Source: Kondoa malvinella (taxonomy: Eukaryota; Basidiomycota; Agaricostilbomycetes; Agaricostilbales; Kondoaceae). From it: 64,000 bases of DNA. The notes under the pieces are model-generated. The model saw nothing but the letters and a program-made list of their open reading frames with translations, made no database searches and was not told where the DNA came from. Below, piece after piece: positions 10,930 to 23,147 of this stretch (position 1 is the first letter of the stretch; each line of letters opens with the position of its first letter). The DNA is taken from contig BCIM01000016.1 of NCBI GenBank assembly GCA_039545315.1, positions 124,001-188,000 on the forward strand. The letters are read 5' to 3'. The position numbers and the translations under genes were made by a program.

Positions 10930-13900
10930 ATGAATCAAGACCTTCGTTTGCAAAGCCTTGCATCAAGTCATGGCGTCCTACCCAGCCGACCTTTGGAGCC
11001 GACGCGACTCTTTTCTCATGCTCCTTTGAATCAAAGAGGACCGGCCTCTAGTCCTGGTAGACAATCTTGGCCACCACAGCGTCCGGCGACCTTTCCCGTC
11101 CTCCAAGGCAGAGTGCCTCCCGCTGTCTCCACCCAGTCAGTCACAGCACAACCGCCTACCGGTTTGACGAGACCTATGCCAGCTTTACCCGTGAGCTCGC
11201 CTTGATCACATTGGGCGAATACCGATTGCGCGCTTAATCCACTTTCGCAGAAGCTTAAGCCTGCCGTGAAGGAGCACTTTCGTCCTGCGCCTCCTGTAAG
11301 TCTATATGATGGCCCGTGTCTGTAGCTGATCATTGCATAGCCGCCTTTGGGCTTTCGGCCAACCAAGTCTACTTCAGCTGTTCCGACCATAAAAGCCTCT
11401 GACACGGTAAGCCGCTCTCTCAAGATGATAGCATAGGCCTGACCACAAACCACAGCCGAAAGCCGAAGGGGAGGCTAAAGCATCAGACGGCAAGCCAGAG
11501 AGCAAACCTGACGAGAGGAAAGACGGCTCGCCGAACAGCGCAAGAGTCGAGCCAGGCAAAGAAGGGGACAAGAAAGATGACCAAAAGCCTGATGATAAGG
11601 ACAAGAAGCCAGATTCTGATTCAGGCGACAAAAAGCCTGACGGCAAATCTGACGAAAAGCCATCGGACGGCAAGAAACCTGAAAAGACACCTGCTCAACT
11701 AGAGCAAGAGAAAGCTGAGAATACAGCGAAGAAGATTTTCGAGGAGAAGAAACTGATGGACGATCTTGCAAAGAAGAAGAAAGAGGAAGACGAGGTTGGT
11801 CCTGTATCGATTGGCAGAGGGATCGACGCTGAAGTAATTTACAAGTAGAAGGCTAAGAAAGCTGCTGAGATGGCTGCTGGGCCTTCTTTGTCGGTGAGTT
11901 CCAATGAAAACAAATCCATGACCTGGCTTATGATTGACTTGTTAGGCGATGATGGTGCGCTTGAATTACGTCTCAGCTGTATTTGATGCTGACGAGCGAC
12001 GGATAGAACGGACCTAGGTATGCAGGTTTAGAATGCCCAACGTCAAGCTCATTTTTGATCGATAGACCAATGTTTCCTGATTTGGCACCTGCCGCACCGC
12101 CGTGCGGAGATCTCTATCTACAGTTTCTCTTGGCTGATCCCTTTATAGTGCTCCACCTGGTCCTGCACCTGTTTGCTTCACTTCCGGACGCGATTGAGCT
12201 GTACTGACATGAATGGTATAGCCCGCTCCCGCTCCTGTAAGTACACCCCATGCTGTGTGGAAGGCAGCTGACACTCCTTGCTCCTAGGGTCCTCCTGTAT
12301 GTACCGATGAAACTGTTCGATTGTAGTTGACAGGTCAGTCTAGCCACCTGCTCCGGTCAGTCTAGCTTCTTCTACTGATCTTACACTACCTTACATGTCC
12401 TGTTCTCATAATTAGCCACCTCCACCGTAAGATCTCGCTTCTGTCGCCTGTGTGCTGTCTGACTTTGTGAATTGTTTTATAGACCACCTGTGAGCATTTC
12501 TGGGTGTTCTTCGACGTATACTTGCTGACTGCTCCCGCTCCACCAGCCTCCTGCGTAAGAATGTTCCATCGAGTCTGTGTATGCTCTAAGATTTGATCTG
12601 CAGACCTCCACCACCTGTTTGTCTCGCTTTGCGCACCTCTATTTGTGCTGACCTATTTGCAAGCCACCACCACCACCACCTCCTCCGTAAGCTCTCTTTT
12701 GCCTGGAGATTCAAAGCAGCTCATGTGAATGCTACTAGCCCTCCTCCTCCATTGCCGTACGGTAGTTTCCGATGAATACCTTGATTTCGCTGATAATCTT
12801 CTGACAGTCCGGTTCGTCTGAGTGGTGACAACAGCTGACATGCTAACATATCGCTACCGCTGATTGTAGCCCCCGTAAGTGTCAACTTACTTTTGCGCAT
12901 GACAAGTCTAATTGTTATTCCTCAGACCTGTGAGTAATTGCATTCAGATTAGTTATGTCTTCTAAAAAAGCATCGTGTCGCTTCGTAGCCACCGTACGTG
13001 TCCTTCGTCCACTATCTTGCTCTTCCTGTCTGACGATGTCTTGCCAGACCGGTAAGCCTTTACCCTGCTTTTCTTTTTCAGGTCCTGAACAGAGCTCGTT
13101 CATGCTGCTAGCCACCGTGAGTTGCATATAATACAGATATAGGCATGCACTCATAGCTGACATGTCAAATCTGCCAGACCTGTGAGTCCAGCTACTTATC
13201 AGACGTGTCACTGGAACTGACACCAATACGCCTTTCTTCTTAGCCACCGTAAGTTGTACCATTGTTCTTCGATATTGCTCTTCGATATTCATGTACTCAT
13301 TTTCCTAGCAGACCACCCGCACAGCCACCCGTAAGTGGTTCCTCGGTGCTTTTGACCATTTTGACCTAGCGTGATCCGCATGTTCAGCCCGTAAGTCAAA
13401 GTCTCTGCTACAATCGCTCTGTGATCTCATATCGATGGTATAGCCACCTCCACCACCGCCGTGAGTCTCATTTCATGTATTCTGATCGCGACAATGCCAA
13501 TTGATTTCGCGATCGGAATCTGCGATCACTGTTGAAGACTGCTTACTGCTTCACTTGTCTATAGCCCGCCTCCCGCTCCAGCACCTCCTCCGCCCGCGCC
13601 GGCAGCAGCTCCTATCGTTGCTCCGCCCGTCACGTTCCCTTGGGCCCAGTTACTTCAACAGCTGAAACCTCCAGTCCAGCCTGTGGCTCCCACTCCGCCT
13701 TCAATGCCTAATGCTCGCGAGCTGTCTGATGCGCCATCATTTAAAGCTCCTGCAGCGCCCAAAATACTCAAAAATGCGCCTGTCGAAGAGCTCGGTCTGC
13801 CCGACTTTCTGCCTGCCCATTTCGCAGAACAGCCTAGAGGTCGATCAACTTCGATGCCCGCTCGAGCTGGACGCTTCAACAAGGTGCAGGAAGATTGGAA

Positions 13901-15502
13901 TCCCATGCGAGCCATGTTCGATCAGCTAGGTGTTCCAGAGCAAGATCGGCAAGTATACAGATTGCTTTGCCTTGTCAGTATCTGATGCTATCACAGGCCT
14001 TCCAATCTGCACGACGTGAACGATGTGGACAAGCCTGAAAGGATTCCGAATACTGACCCCGTCATACCGGACCTTGGTCCTAGCATATCGCGAACAAAGC
14101 CTCCAACATCTTGGATGCCTATGCAAGACCGACCAGAAGTTAGAGCTGCATCTACAAATCCACATACGGGAGATTCTTACCCTGTACGTTTCATGCTTCC
14201 GGCCGCTCTCAAACTCAAGCAATTTCTGCAGTCATACATGCGCTTTCCTGAAGCAGAAAATCTCCCAGTACATGCAACCAGCCCGACGGAGCAGTTCTCG
14301 GAGCCGACAGCAGCATCTTCCAAAAGACCAGATGGTATATTCAGAACAAAGTCGCAGCCAGCTGACCGCGCACACGATGCGGCTTTCGAGCCTCACACCT
14401 TTGAAAGTCCCGCAAGCCGAATAGAAGAGCCCGTGGAGCCAATCCAGAGACCGGATGGCATGAACCATCGCAGCTTCAGCGAATCGGCATTGCGTCCTAG
14501 AAAGTCTGCCATGCGCCAGAAAGGAGCATCAAAGCGCTCGCTGTCGCCTACGCTGGAGATGGAAGACACCGCTCACCTGCTGCCCGACCATAGCCCTTCG
14601 TATGTGCGCTCTGATTGTCTAAGACCCAGCCTAAGACAGCCGTCACAGTTCGTCTATCTTTGACGCTTATCCTGAGAGCGTCCCGAAACAAGGCGTCAAC
14701 CATGAGCCTGGATATGACAGTCAAGAGGATGAACACGCACGCCCGTTGTACCCACCGTTACTGTAAGCTGCTTTGTGTTATAGAGTGCGTCGAGTCACGT
14801 TGATTTGCTTTGTAGACCTCAAGGCCAACCGGAACTGCTCAACACGCTAAATCCGCACGATACGTCTGATATGATGGACTTTCTTGGCTTCGGAGATGTC
14901 AAAGGCAAAGGCTTCATGCAGGTACATTTGCTCATGATCTTACGACAAGATTCAGGGCTGACTTTGAATAGCCAAACTACAAATCACCGCACAAGCTAGA
15001 GACTACTATATATGAAGATCCTTTCGCTTTGCATCAACCAGAAAGCTACGACGTGCAAGACGCGTACGAGCCAAAAGTGAGCGAATGTGACAATGTCTCC
15101 CGAAAAAGCTTATGCCAGATTAGGGTCTTATGCTTCAGCCCGACGCCATCATGCCTGGAGCTGGTCTCTTGAGTGCTCCGAACACCCCACGTTCTCGCTT
15201 TCATATGCAGAATCCTGTCAGTTGTCTGGTCTCGATTCAACTTGACCCTGCTGACTATTCAAAAGGAACTGCTGGACGTCTTTGATGTCAATCTGCCAGA
15301 AGATGACCCCTTCGAGGATGCTATGGCGAACCACAACCAACGCATGCGACCCTCAATGCCTCGAAGCAATTCCTCTTCAAGAAACTGCTCGATGTCAGAT
15401 CTGTACGCCTATTCTTCAGCAGCAGACCACCAGGATCATATCTATGCTCTTACGCATGTGCACGAGCCTTATGGCACCCAGCCGATGCTGCCTATTGCGT
15501 GA
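10930..15502 (+). CDS. Unrecognised polyproline protein encoded by an array of microexons
   Basis: At least 35 exons. The N-terminal exons (10930-11190, 11251-11295, 11341-11406, 11456-11794, 11849-11893) encode a Pro/Ser-rich head, then a Lys/Asp/Glu-rich segment with a predicted charged helix (EEKKLMDDLAKKKKEEDE). Then come exons of 9, 11, 36 and 22 nt and, from 12222 to 13460, twenty exons of 3-23 nt that encode almost only proline. Joined in order they give uninterrupted runs of 16, 15 and 12 prolines and enter the exon at 13565 in the correct frame (FPWAQLLQQLKPP). The C-terminal half is Ser/Pro-rich with acidic motifs (NLPEDDPFEDAM, DMMDFLGFGD). The intron after 13948 has a GC donor (GCAAGT). 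The 3' end is uncertain: an alternative last splice would end at 15586. Polyproline could bind profilin, SH3 or WW domains; no known family is recognised. Confidence 0.8.
12222..13460 (+). other. Array of 20 proline-coding microexons
   Basis: Exons read directly: 12222-12236, 12288-12296, 12344-12355, 12416-12426, 12483-12489, 12547-12554, 12604-12616, 12664-12686, 12739-12756, 12808-12811, 12870-12874, 12926-12929, 12989-12993, 13048-13051, 13112-13116, 13178-13181, 13244-13248, 13312-13330, 13388-13390 and 13444-13460. Sizes are 15, 9, 12, 11, 7, 8, 13, 23, 18, 4, 5, 4, 5, 4, 5, 4, 5, 19, 3 and 17 nt. Internal introns are 47-63 nt, mostly with GTRNGT donors, CTGAC-like branch sites and YAG acceptors; the intron after the last exon is 104 nt. 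Phases are only 0 or 2, and every junction keeps the CCN reading frame. Confidence 0.85.
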
Positions 15503-15745
15503 ATACATGGCAGCGACTCGGAACGGTCCAACTTGTTTGAAGGCTACCCGAATCAATTTGATGATGAGCGATATGAGCAGTGTTAGTAAAGGAAAGCTAC
15601 GTAGAGTAGCAAGCAATGTAAAATGTACATATGGCCGCTGTTGTTGCGCATAACACTGATCACTCGCTCCCATCGACCATACACCCGTTTACAAAGTCCT
15701 GAAGGCCTCTACCGCAGGGGCAGTAGAGCACAAATTAATGCCCCT

Positions 15746-18700
15746 ATGACTGAGCAGCGAGTGAGCGCAGCGCAGAGCGTGCCCTTCCTTGTTGTTGAAA
15801 TGTTTTGTCCGTTGCAGAAGTCGGAAGTGCTGAACGAGAAGCAGCAAGCCCTGCAGTCAGTCTGTTGTCATGTGTTGTGTGGATATATCTGACACCTGCC
15901 TGCCCGACTACAGAGCCAGCCAGAGCCGCAGAGCAGACTTTCTAGGACATGCCTTCGAAGCACTTCGAGCTCTTCGCACCATTGGCGCAGAAGCCAAATT
16001 CCCAGAGCAGAGCTCCTTGAACAGTGATGCTGATAAGGATCAATTTATTGCTCACTTTACAAAGGGCGAAGAGTGAGTACTGCTATGGCACGGGTGCGTT
16101 GATGCATGTTGATCGCCTGCCTGGTGTGCAGCTCCGTTCTGGATTACCTCCCTACTGAGCTGCCTCCCATTGAGGAAGCCGCTGTTGGCTCCCCTCTGAC
16201 CTCTATCTCCTCGAACGATGAAGACGAGAAGCTCACTACGGAAGATGCAAGAGCTCGTTCAATGTCTGTAGATGTGCCAGCCGTGGAAGCCATTCCAGTA
16301 CCTGAGGCGCCCGCTCAGACAAGCACTGCTCCTGTTGCAAGATCACCTTCCAATGCGTCCGTCGAAGCAGCTTTACGACCTCCAGCCAGAGAAATCTTTC
16401 CTCTTAGACAGTCTGCTACGTGTCAAGCACCAACGCAAAGTCAATCGCCTCAGATATCTCCAACAGCTATCTCTCCTTCTATGCTGAACATCTCGAGCCC
16501 CGCAGTGCATACTCTTCGGGATGATGGAAACTTGTGGCATCCGCCCTCACTCCCGAGCAATTTCGAGAAGACTCTACCAGAGCTGCCTACCATATTATTG
16601 CGCAACAGGCCGTTAGCTGGAGGGCTATGGAGAAAGAAGAAAGAACGAGAAAAGGAAAGGGATTCGCGAAGCAGTGGATTGAGCGGCGGCACTGAACTGT
16701 TCAAGATGGGCCTGCTTCAAGCCACTCATTGTCCAGCTCGAAACATGGTCGGGCAGCCTCTAGATTCGAAAGCGCGTGTAGTCAGACCAGGCAAAGTCGT
16801 CTTTACCAATGATTGGAATGTTGCGATACAAGAGTTGAAGGGATTGCGAGCGATGGAAAAGATAGAGCAGATGAAGAGCGAGGGTAGATGGTCTTTTCGT
16901 CAGATCAAGAGACAGAAAGCTCCTCCTGTCGTCAAATCGCATCGGGATTATATGCTGGAAGAAATGGTAGGATCTTCTTAGCCGAGTTCATCATTATTCT
17001 AATAATGAGGCAGAGATGGCTGCACACCGACTTTCGGCAAGAATCGCGATGGAAGGTCGCAAGCGCCTTTGCACTTTCGACTGCTATTCTGGCCTACCAC
17101 GCTGCTTCGCCCGAAGATAGAAAGGCACTGTGTGTCAGATCTTGCATACCACAACCACTAGCAGAACAAGAAGCAGAGAAAGATGAAGCGCAAGCGATGG
17201 ATGTGGATGAAGATGTTCCTAGCGCGGATCCGGCACTTGCTTCTGCACCAAACACAGCGTCATCAATAGTCAATCCTGGTCCAGCTACTCTACAGCCCAG
17301 ACCGCCGTCGCAGCCGCAATTAGCCGGTTCTCAGCCCCAGCCTTCTCCTGCTGTGCCAGCCAAGCACTCTTCTGTCTCTTGGGAACAGCTCGTCAATCTT
17401 CGTTCTCCTCTCCTCCACTTACCAGATACCGCTACAACCATCTCGATGTCGCAGCTACCTCTTGACAAAGTGCTACCTCCCGATGCTGCAGAACGTACCA
17501 ACCTCGAATTGGTTAATGGCATGCTGCCAGATATTCAGCTTTACGAAATGTCGCAAGCGCCGCAACATCAAGAAGGAGCACCTGCACGGTCAGAGCGCCG
17601 CTTTGACGAGTCTTCAGCACATTACAACCGCGTGACGCATGTTTCGAAATGGTTCGATAGGAAGCCATTCCTTGTCAGCACGGTCAATCCAGCAAAGAAG
17701 CTAAGACTTGACAATACCTGGGCCGACCTGGCTGATATCGGTGTCGGTGATGATCCTCGTGAATTTGAGCTACGGCAGGATTCCACCCCTGTGGGTCCAA
17801 GTGAGTCCCATCGACTTTCGCTGGTGGATCTGCTTATGCAGTGCTTAGATCTCTTCAATGGCCGGAGACCGAAAGATTTGGCACCAAACATGCAATTCTC
17901 AGCGCCTAAAGAGCCACCGAACGCTAGCGCACGCAATCTCGACTGGTCAGAAGGGGAAGACAACCTACTTCTTATGATGTCAAAGCAATACTCGCATAAC
18001 TGGCATCTCATCTCGGAAGTCTTCAACAGCACGACTGTTCGGGTTCCGACTGATCTGCGTCAGCCTTGGGATGTCTACGACCGATGGAACAAGAGATTTG
18101 GCCCTGGCAGTCAGCCTAATCTCAATGCTGAGGCAAGCAAAGATGCGGCTGCAAATCAGAGCAAGAAGGACAAGAACAAGAAAGCTCCCAAGTTCGAAGG
18201 CACCAAGAAGGAAGTCAGACATCTCAGTCTGTATGAAGCTGTCAGAGCTTTAAAGGCACGACGAGATGCTCAACCACCCAAGATGGCTCGTGAGTCACAA
18301 TATGCTCTTACGCTTGATACCTGTTGACGCTTGTGATAGCCAATGCACCGAGGAAGGTCAATCTGTCTGCTCACGAAACACATACTCAACCTCAGCGACC
18401 AATCTTGACGCCTATCGAGATCAGCAAGATCAAAGCTGAAAACGATAGACAACAGCTGCTCATGAGACAACAACAGCTTGCAATGCGTCAGCAGCAAGCA
18501 GCTATGGCTCAACAGTATCAGATGCAACAGCAACAAGCCGCACACCAGGCGAGATTACAAGTTCAGCAAAATGCGAATGCAGTGGAAGGCTCGCAAGGCC
18601 AGCCTTCGCAACAAGGCGTTAGTCTGTGCTAAGTATAACCGATCAATCTGACTTGTCCTTGTAGTCTCGCCCTCCAAGCGCTGCGCCGAGCGGTAGCCCA

Positions 18701-19147
18701 GCTCAGCTTCCCGGTCAATTACCTCAAAACTCTGGCCCACCACCTAGTCCAGCTCAATTTGCCAACCAGCTTCCAATGCATGGTAGTCCTTCATCTAGCC
18801 AGCCGAATCAGCAAGTACCCATGCTCAACCAGATGGCGATGATGAACCAAATGAATCAATTCACTCCAGCTCAACAAGCTGCTTTACAGCAACACTTAAG
18901 AATGAACGCTGGAAGTCCGGGCGGGCAACCTGGCATGCCTCAAGACAATCAGAATCAAGCAGCGTTACAAGCAGCGCTCCAAGCTCGAATGCAAGCTATG
19001 ATGTAAGCTCCTTTGACCATAATTGACTGCGCTGAGACTTCGTGCTACAGGCAACAGCAACATCAACAGCAGCAGCAGAATCAAGGGCCTCCTCAATCGA
19101 ACGAAAGTGATGCGGCGGAATTCGCTTCGAGTTTGACCAATCTGTAG
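15746..19147 (+). CDS. EAF1: NuA4 acetyltransferase complex subunit Eaf1/Vid21
   Basis: The gene starts with a 15-nt coding exon (15746-15760, MTEQR), then two short exons and an N-terminal helical block (ADFLGHAFEALRALRTIG). The centre holds an HSA domain: RPGKVVFTNDWNVAIQEL at about 16787, then RDYMLEEMRWLHTDFRQE after splicing 16964-17011, then RWKVASAFALSTAILAYH. A Myb/SANT domain follows near 17938 (LDWSEGEDNLLLMMSKQYS, NWHLISEVFNS). The C-terminus (18330-19147) is glutamine- and methionine-rich. HSA followed by SANT without a SNF2 ATPase is the layout of Eaf1, the platform subunit that assembles the NuA4 histone H4/H2A acetyltransferase. The HSA part recruits actin and Arp4 by family knowledge. 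Several introns are inferred by frame continuity. Confidence 0.88.
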
Positions 19148-19303
19148 ATCTCCCTTGTATGGCAGAGCTCCGACATGTAGATGTGTACAATGACATATTG
19201 CTTAGGACCTTGAATACGCTGAAGCAAGTTCGCGAGACCAACCTGTTGTTCACGAAACACCGCGTCATTCCCATGCTATACCTGCTTTCTTGATACCAAA
19301 CAC

Positions 19304-22300
19304 ATGAATAGTCATACCCTTGTACTCCAGAAATGTCAGCCTTTGTCCGGCTGCCCCTGATGATTTGAGCTGATGTCCATTTTCGTCAGACCAACTCTAT
19401 GAAACGAGATCTCGCTTCTACATTATTGGCTCGAACCAGAGCGAGACTCAATACAAGGTACTGTGCAGAAGATCCAAGACAGCGAAGCTTGGAGTGACTC
19501 AAGTGGTTCTATAGGTGCTCAAGATTGACCGGTCGGAACATCACACGCTCAACGTAGTCGAAGATGGAGCGATCTATTCGCAAGCTGAAATATCAGAGCT
19601 CGTTGCTATGATTGAAAACGGTAACAAGTCAGCTGGTGGCCTGATCTGTCCAATGCCGCTGTTCTATGGCATAGTTGGTCAGTAGTCTCGCTATTATTGC
19701 TCACGATGCAGCTTAGGTTAGGTGGACAGGCTTTACGCGCTTCACGGCTGGATGGTACCTTGTGCTCATCAAGCGAAAATCAGCTGTCGCGCTGGTCGGA
19801 GGGCACTATCTCTACCATTGCGAAGAGACTGTCATTGTGCCTATTGATGCGAAGCCTGACAAGAGCGCAGAGGAAATGAGGTATGCGCAAACATGTCGAA
19901 TAGAGTAGCATCTGATTGATTCAGGCTGCTCAATGCCTTTCAGCAAGTCAATCTGTCAAAGAACTTCTACTTCTCGTATGTTTGCGTCCGTACGAGCTAC
20001 CATGCCGACTCATCAAATTCATAGCTACACCTATGACTTGACCAACACGCTGCAGCGGAATCTCACACATGTCAAGGCAGACACAGTAGCAGAAACGAGC
20101 GCTAGCGGAGCAGCGAGGAACGGTCCTCCTTCGGCCTGGGGATTCAATGACAAATTCGTCTGGAATTGGCATCTGTTACAAAGTGCCTTTGCGAATCCAA
20201 ACGAAGCGAGCGCTTGGGTTTTACCGCTTGTGCATGGATTTTGCGATCAAGCGAGTGAGTGATCTGCCGTAACTACCTATAAAGGGCTGATACGGTATGA
20301 CAGAGCTGTCCGTCTTTGGCAGGACGGTCTATGTCACTTTGATTGGTCGGCGGTCTCGTCATTTCGCTGGAGCTAGATTCCTGAAACGCGGTATCAACGA
20401 TGAGGTATACTCGTAGCGCAGATTCCATTCATCCCGGCTGATGGCTAGCAGGGCTTTGTCGCCAACGATGTAGAAACAGAACAAATCGTCTCCGAAGCAT
20501 TGACGACTCCTTTTTACGCGCCACTTCCGCGGTGGGAATCAGAAGGACCGGAGGGGTCTCGTCTCAGAGACAGGCGAGTCAGCCCAAGATATACCAGCTA
20601 CGTCCAGCATCGAGGTAGTATACCTGTCTATTGGTCACAAGATGCTACTGGGATGCAAGCTAAGCCGCCTATCAATGGTAAGCTGAGTGTCGACGAGATG
20701 AGTACATTTGCTGATATGTACTGGAAGTCGGAGTGATCGATCCTTTCTTCTCTGCTGCTGCTTTGCATTTTGATGACTTGTTCGGTCGATACGCGACGCC
20801 AATCATCGTGCTCAATCTTATCAAGGTTTGCTCTACTGCGTTGCAGGGCTACAATTCAGGGCTAACTACATTGCTAGACCAAAGAAAGCGCTCCACGAGA
20901 ATCAAAGCTTCTTCCAGAACTCACAGAATGCATCGACTACCTCAACCAGACATTACCGAAGGACAAGAAGATCCAATACATTGGCTTCGATATCGCTACA
21001 GCTAACAAGAAGTACACAGCTCTCCTCCAATATAGATTACGCTGATACCATTTTAGGCACAATGTGGACGTCATTGCTCGACTGGAAGACGAAGCTCAGA
21101 AAGTGCTCGAGCTCACTGGCATCTTTCATAGCGGCTCGCATCCACTTGCATATGGCGATGATCAAGATGTTAATGAAGACACGTTGCGCTATCGCTCTTC
21201 TATGGCCTTGCAGACTGGAGTATGTCGGACGAATTGCATTGACTGTCTCGAGTGAGCTGCTCCTTTCCTGTGAAAGATGAAAGTTGATCATAAACAGTCG
21301 CACGAATGCTGCGCAATTCATCATCGGCAGAGCAGCTTTCGGTCGTCAGTTGCATGCGCTTGGTATACTCAAGGACGCGGTCGTGCCTTTCGATTCGGCT
21401 GCAGCAGATCTACTGACCGGAATGTATCACGATGTGAGTACACGTTGGTCTCAAAAGACTCCAGCTGAGCACAGCTATAGCATGGGGATACGATCGCCAT
21501 CCAGTACGGCGGCAGTGTTCTAGCCAATACGATCGAGTCGTACAAGATGAAAGAGTGGAAGAGTCGCAGTCGAGATATGCTGGCTGGCATCAGTCGCTAC
21601 TATGCCAACTCCTTTTCAGGTCTGTGCCTTCCTCGGGAAGGGGAATAGCTTAGCTGATGCATATCCGCAGACGCTGACAAGCAAGTCGCAATCAATCTCT
21701 TCCTCGGCATGCAAACAGTCGGCATACCTCTGACAGCTCGACCTTCGAACCGATCCTACGTTCAATGGTACACTCCTTCTTACATTGACCAGACTCCAAA
21801 TGCAGAGGTAGCGCAACGTAGTGCATGCGAGCAAGTACAGGAGGATGATGCGTATTGGATAGATTAGTGGGTCTATTTGTCTCCCTCAGAACAGGTCTGA
21901 CCTTTGTCGATCAGCTACAAACCCAACCTATTGACTGACTTGAAACTACATTTCGCTTTCACTTTACATGGCAACCTCGCATATACGCATCTACAGTAAG
22001 CGCTCAATACACGATCCGGCCTAGCTGACGCGAGTGCAGTCATGGAGTGGATGCAATGCTGTTCAGTCCCTTCAAAACTCGATTGGGACCAGTTGCGCTT
22101 CGCGATTCTCGTCGTTCAAAGTACGTGTCCGTTTATCTCGTGCTCCACAAGATTGACACGTATGGTAGACCAGCTAGCACCGGAGGTAGCCTGGGCGTCC
22201 GAAAATGGATGAGCGGAAAGAAAGCCCTACCAGCCCTTCGAGACGTCTCGGCCAAACCTGTTGCGCAGGCTGACGAGGAGAAGCCTGCGGCTGGACCCGT

Positions 22301-22709
22301 TGCCTGGACCAGCGAAGCTCTTGGCTCGAGACATTTGCAGCCGTCTGTCAGCACTGCTCTTGCTGCAGAGTACGAGGAGTAAGCATTCAATGCCGTCGGC
22401 TCTTCGTTGCTGACAGATCTATGTAGCTACGTACAGCAGTCGATCATCGGTAGGTGCAGCGCCTTGCATGGCTGGAAGATCTGACATGCATCTACAGTGT
22501 CTGAGCAAGATGTCAAGATCTACGAAACCTCTCAACACCTGTCCGAACATATTCACAAGAGTTCTCCTTTGCCTCATGCGACTCGACAGATGCTTCTCGA
22601 GCATAGCTCCTTGTGCGTGCATTCATTGTCGGAAGGATAATGGAGCTGATATTTGAGCAGATCTCGGATTGTGGCCTATCAGCTTGGTCATACGACTATA
22701 CCGGTATGA
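19304..22709 (+). CDS. FIG4: Sac-domain polyphosphoinositide phosphatase Fig4
   Basis: The coding trace begins with [20 protein letters not shown] near 19392 and runs through the Sac domain in many short exons. The catalytic CX5R motif is seen after splicing 21250-21299: NCIDCLDRTNAAQF. Other family blocks are [32 protein letters not shown] and YFHSGSHP-type text near 21120. Fig4 removes the 5-phosphate of PI(3,5)P2 and, with Vac14 and the Fab1/PIKfyve kinase, controls vacuole and endosome membrane identity. The 5' end is uncertain: the ATG at 19304 needs an 80-bp intron to reach the first clear exon. The 3' end is also uncertain: the best splice gives a stop at 22709, but a plausible further exon ending at 22991 (ending GYGILRSAE) may belong to it. 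Confidence 0.88.
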
Positions 22710-23147
22710 TCACGAGAAGCTACAGGCAAGCGCCTGAGGTCGAGATGACCAACTCATCAGCGGAAGTGACGGGGTCAAAGAAGCGAAGCGACATTCTCGA
22801 TATACCGCGCATGCCGAGCAGGGCTTGCGTCGCGGTGAGCTGCACAAGACCAGCCTATCTCTGCACGATGTGCAGACACGGACAAGGTTGGCAAGCACTG
22901 GGTGAATGAGGAGAAATCTTGGCATGGCGCATTGCAAAGGTGGACAGGCAGGCAACGAGCAGGCTATGGGATCCTACGCTCTGCAGAGTAGCGCTGTACA
23001 CTGCGAACCTCGCAGACTTTTGAGAGCTGAATCTCGTCGTCATCTTTTGACCAACACAACTCTTACTCGAACAGCGACTCCTGTCTTCTCCCAAGCTACA
23101 GGACAACCCTTTCCTTAACTGATTACATCCACCATCGTTACTATCCA

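Noticed and set aside
12664..13460. Regularly spaced short repeats (CCACC every 50-60 bp) that superficially resemble a CRISPR array or satellite
   Set aside because: The repeats are 3-23 nt, vary in size and are bounded by splice signals; the 'spacers' are introns. This is a eukaryotic gene and the frame is continuous after joining.
12000..13565. The region as a decayed pseudogene or sequencing error
   Set aside because: A random or decayed region would not keep about 40 splice sites and a single reading frame that matches the ORF on both sides.
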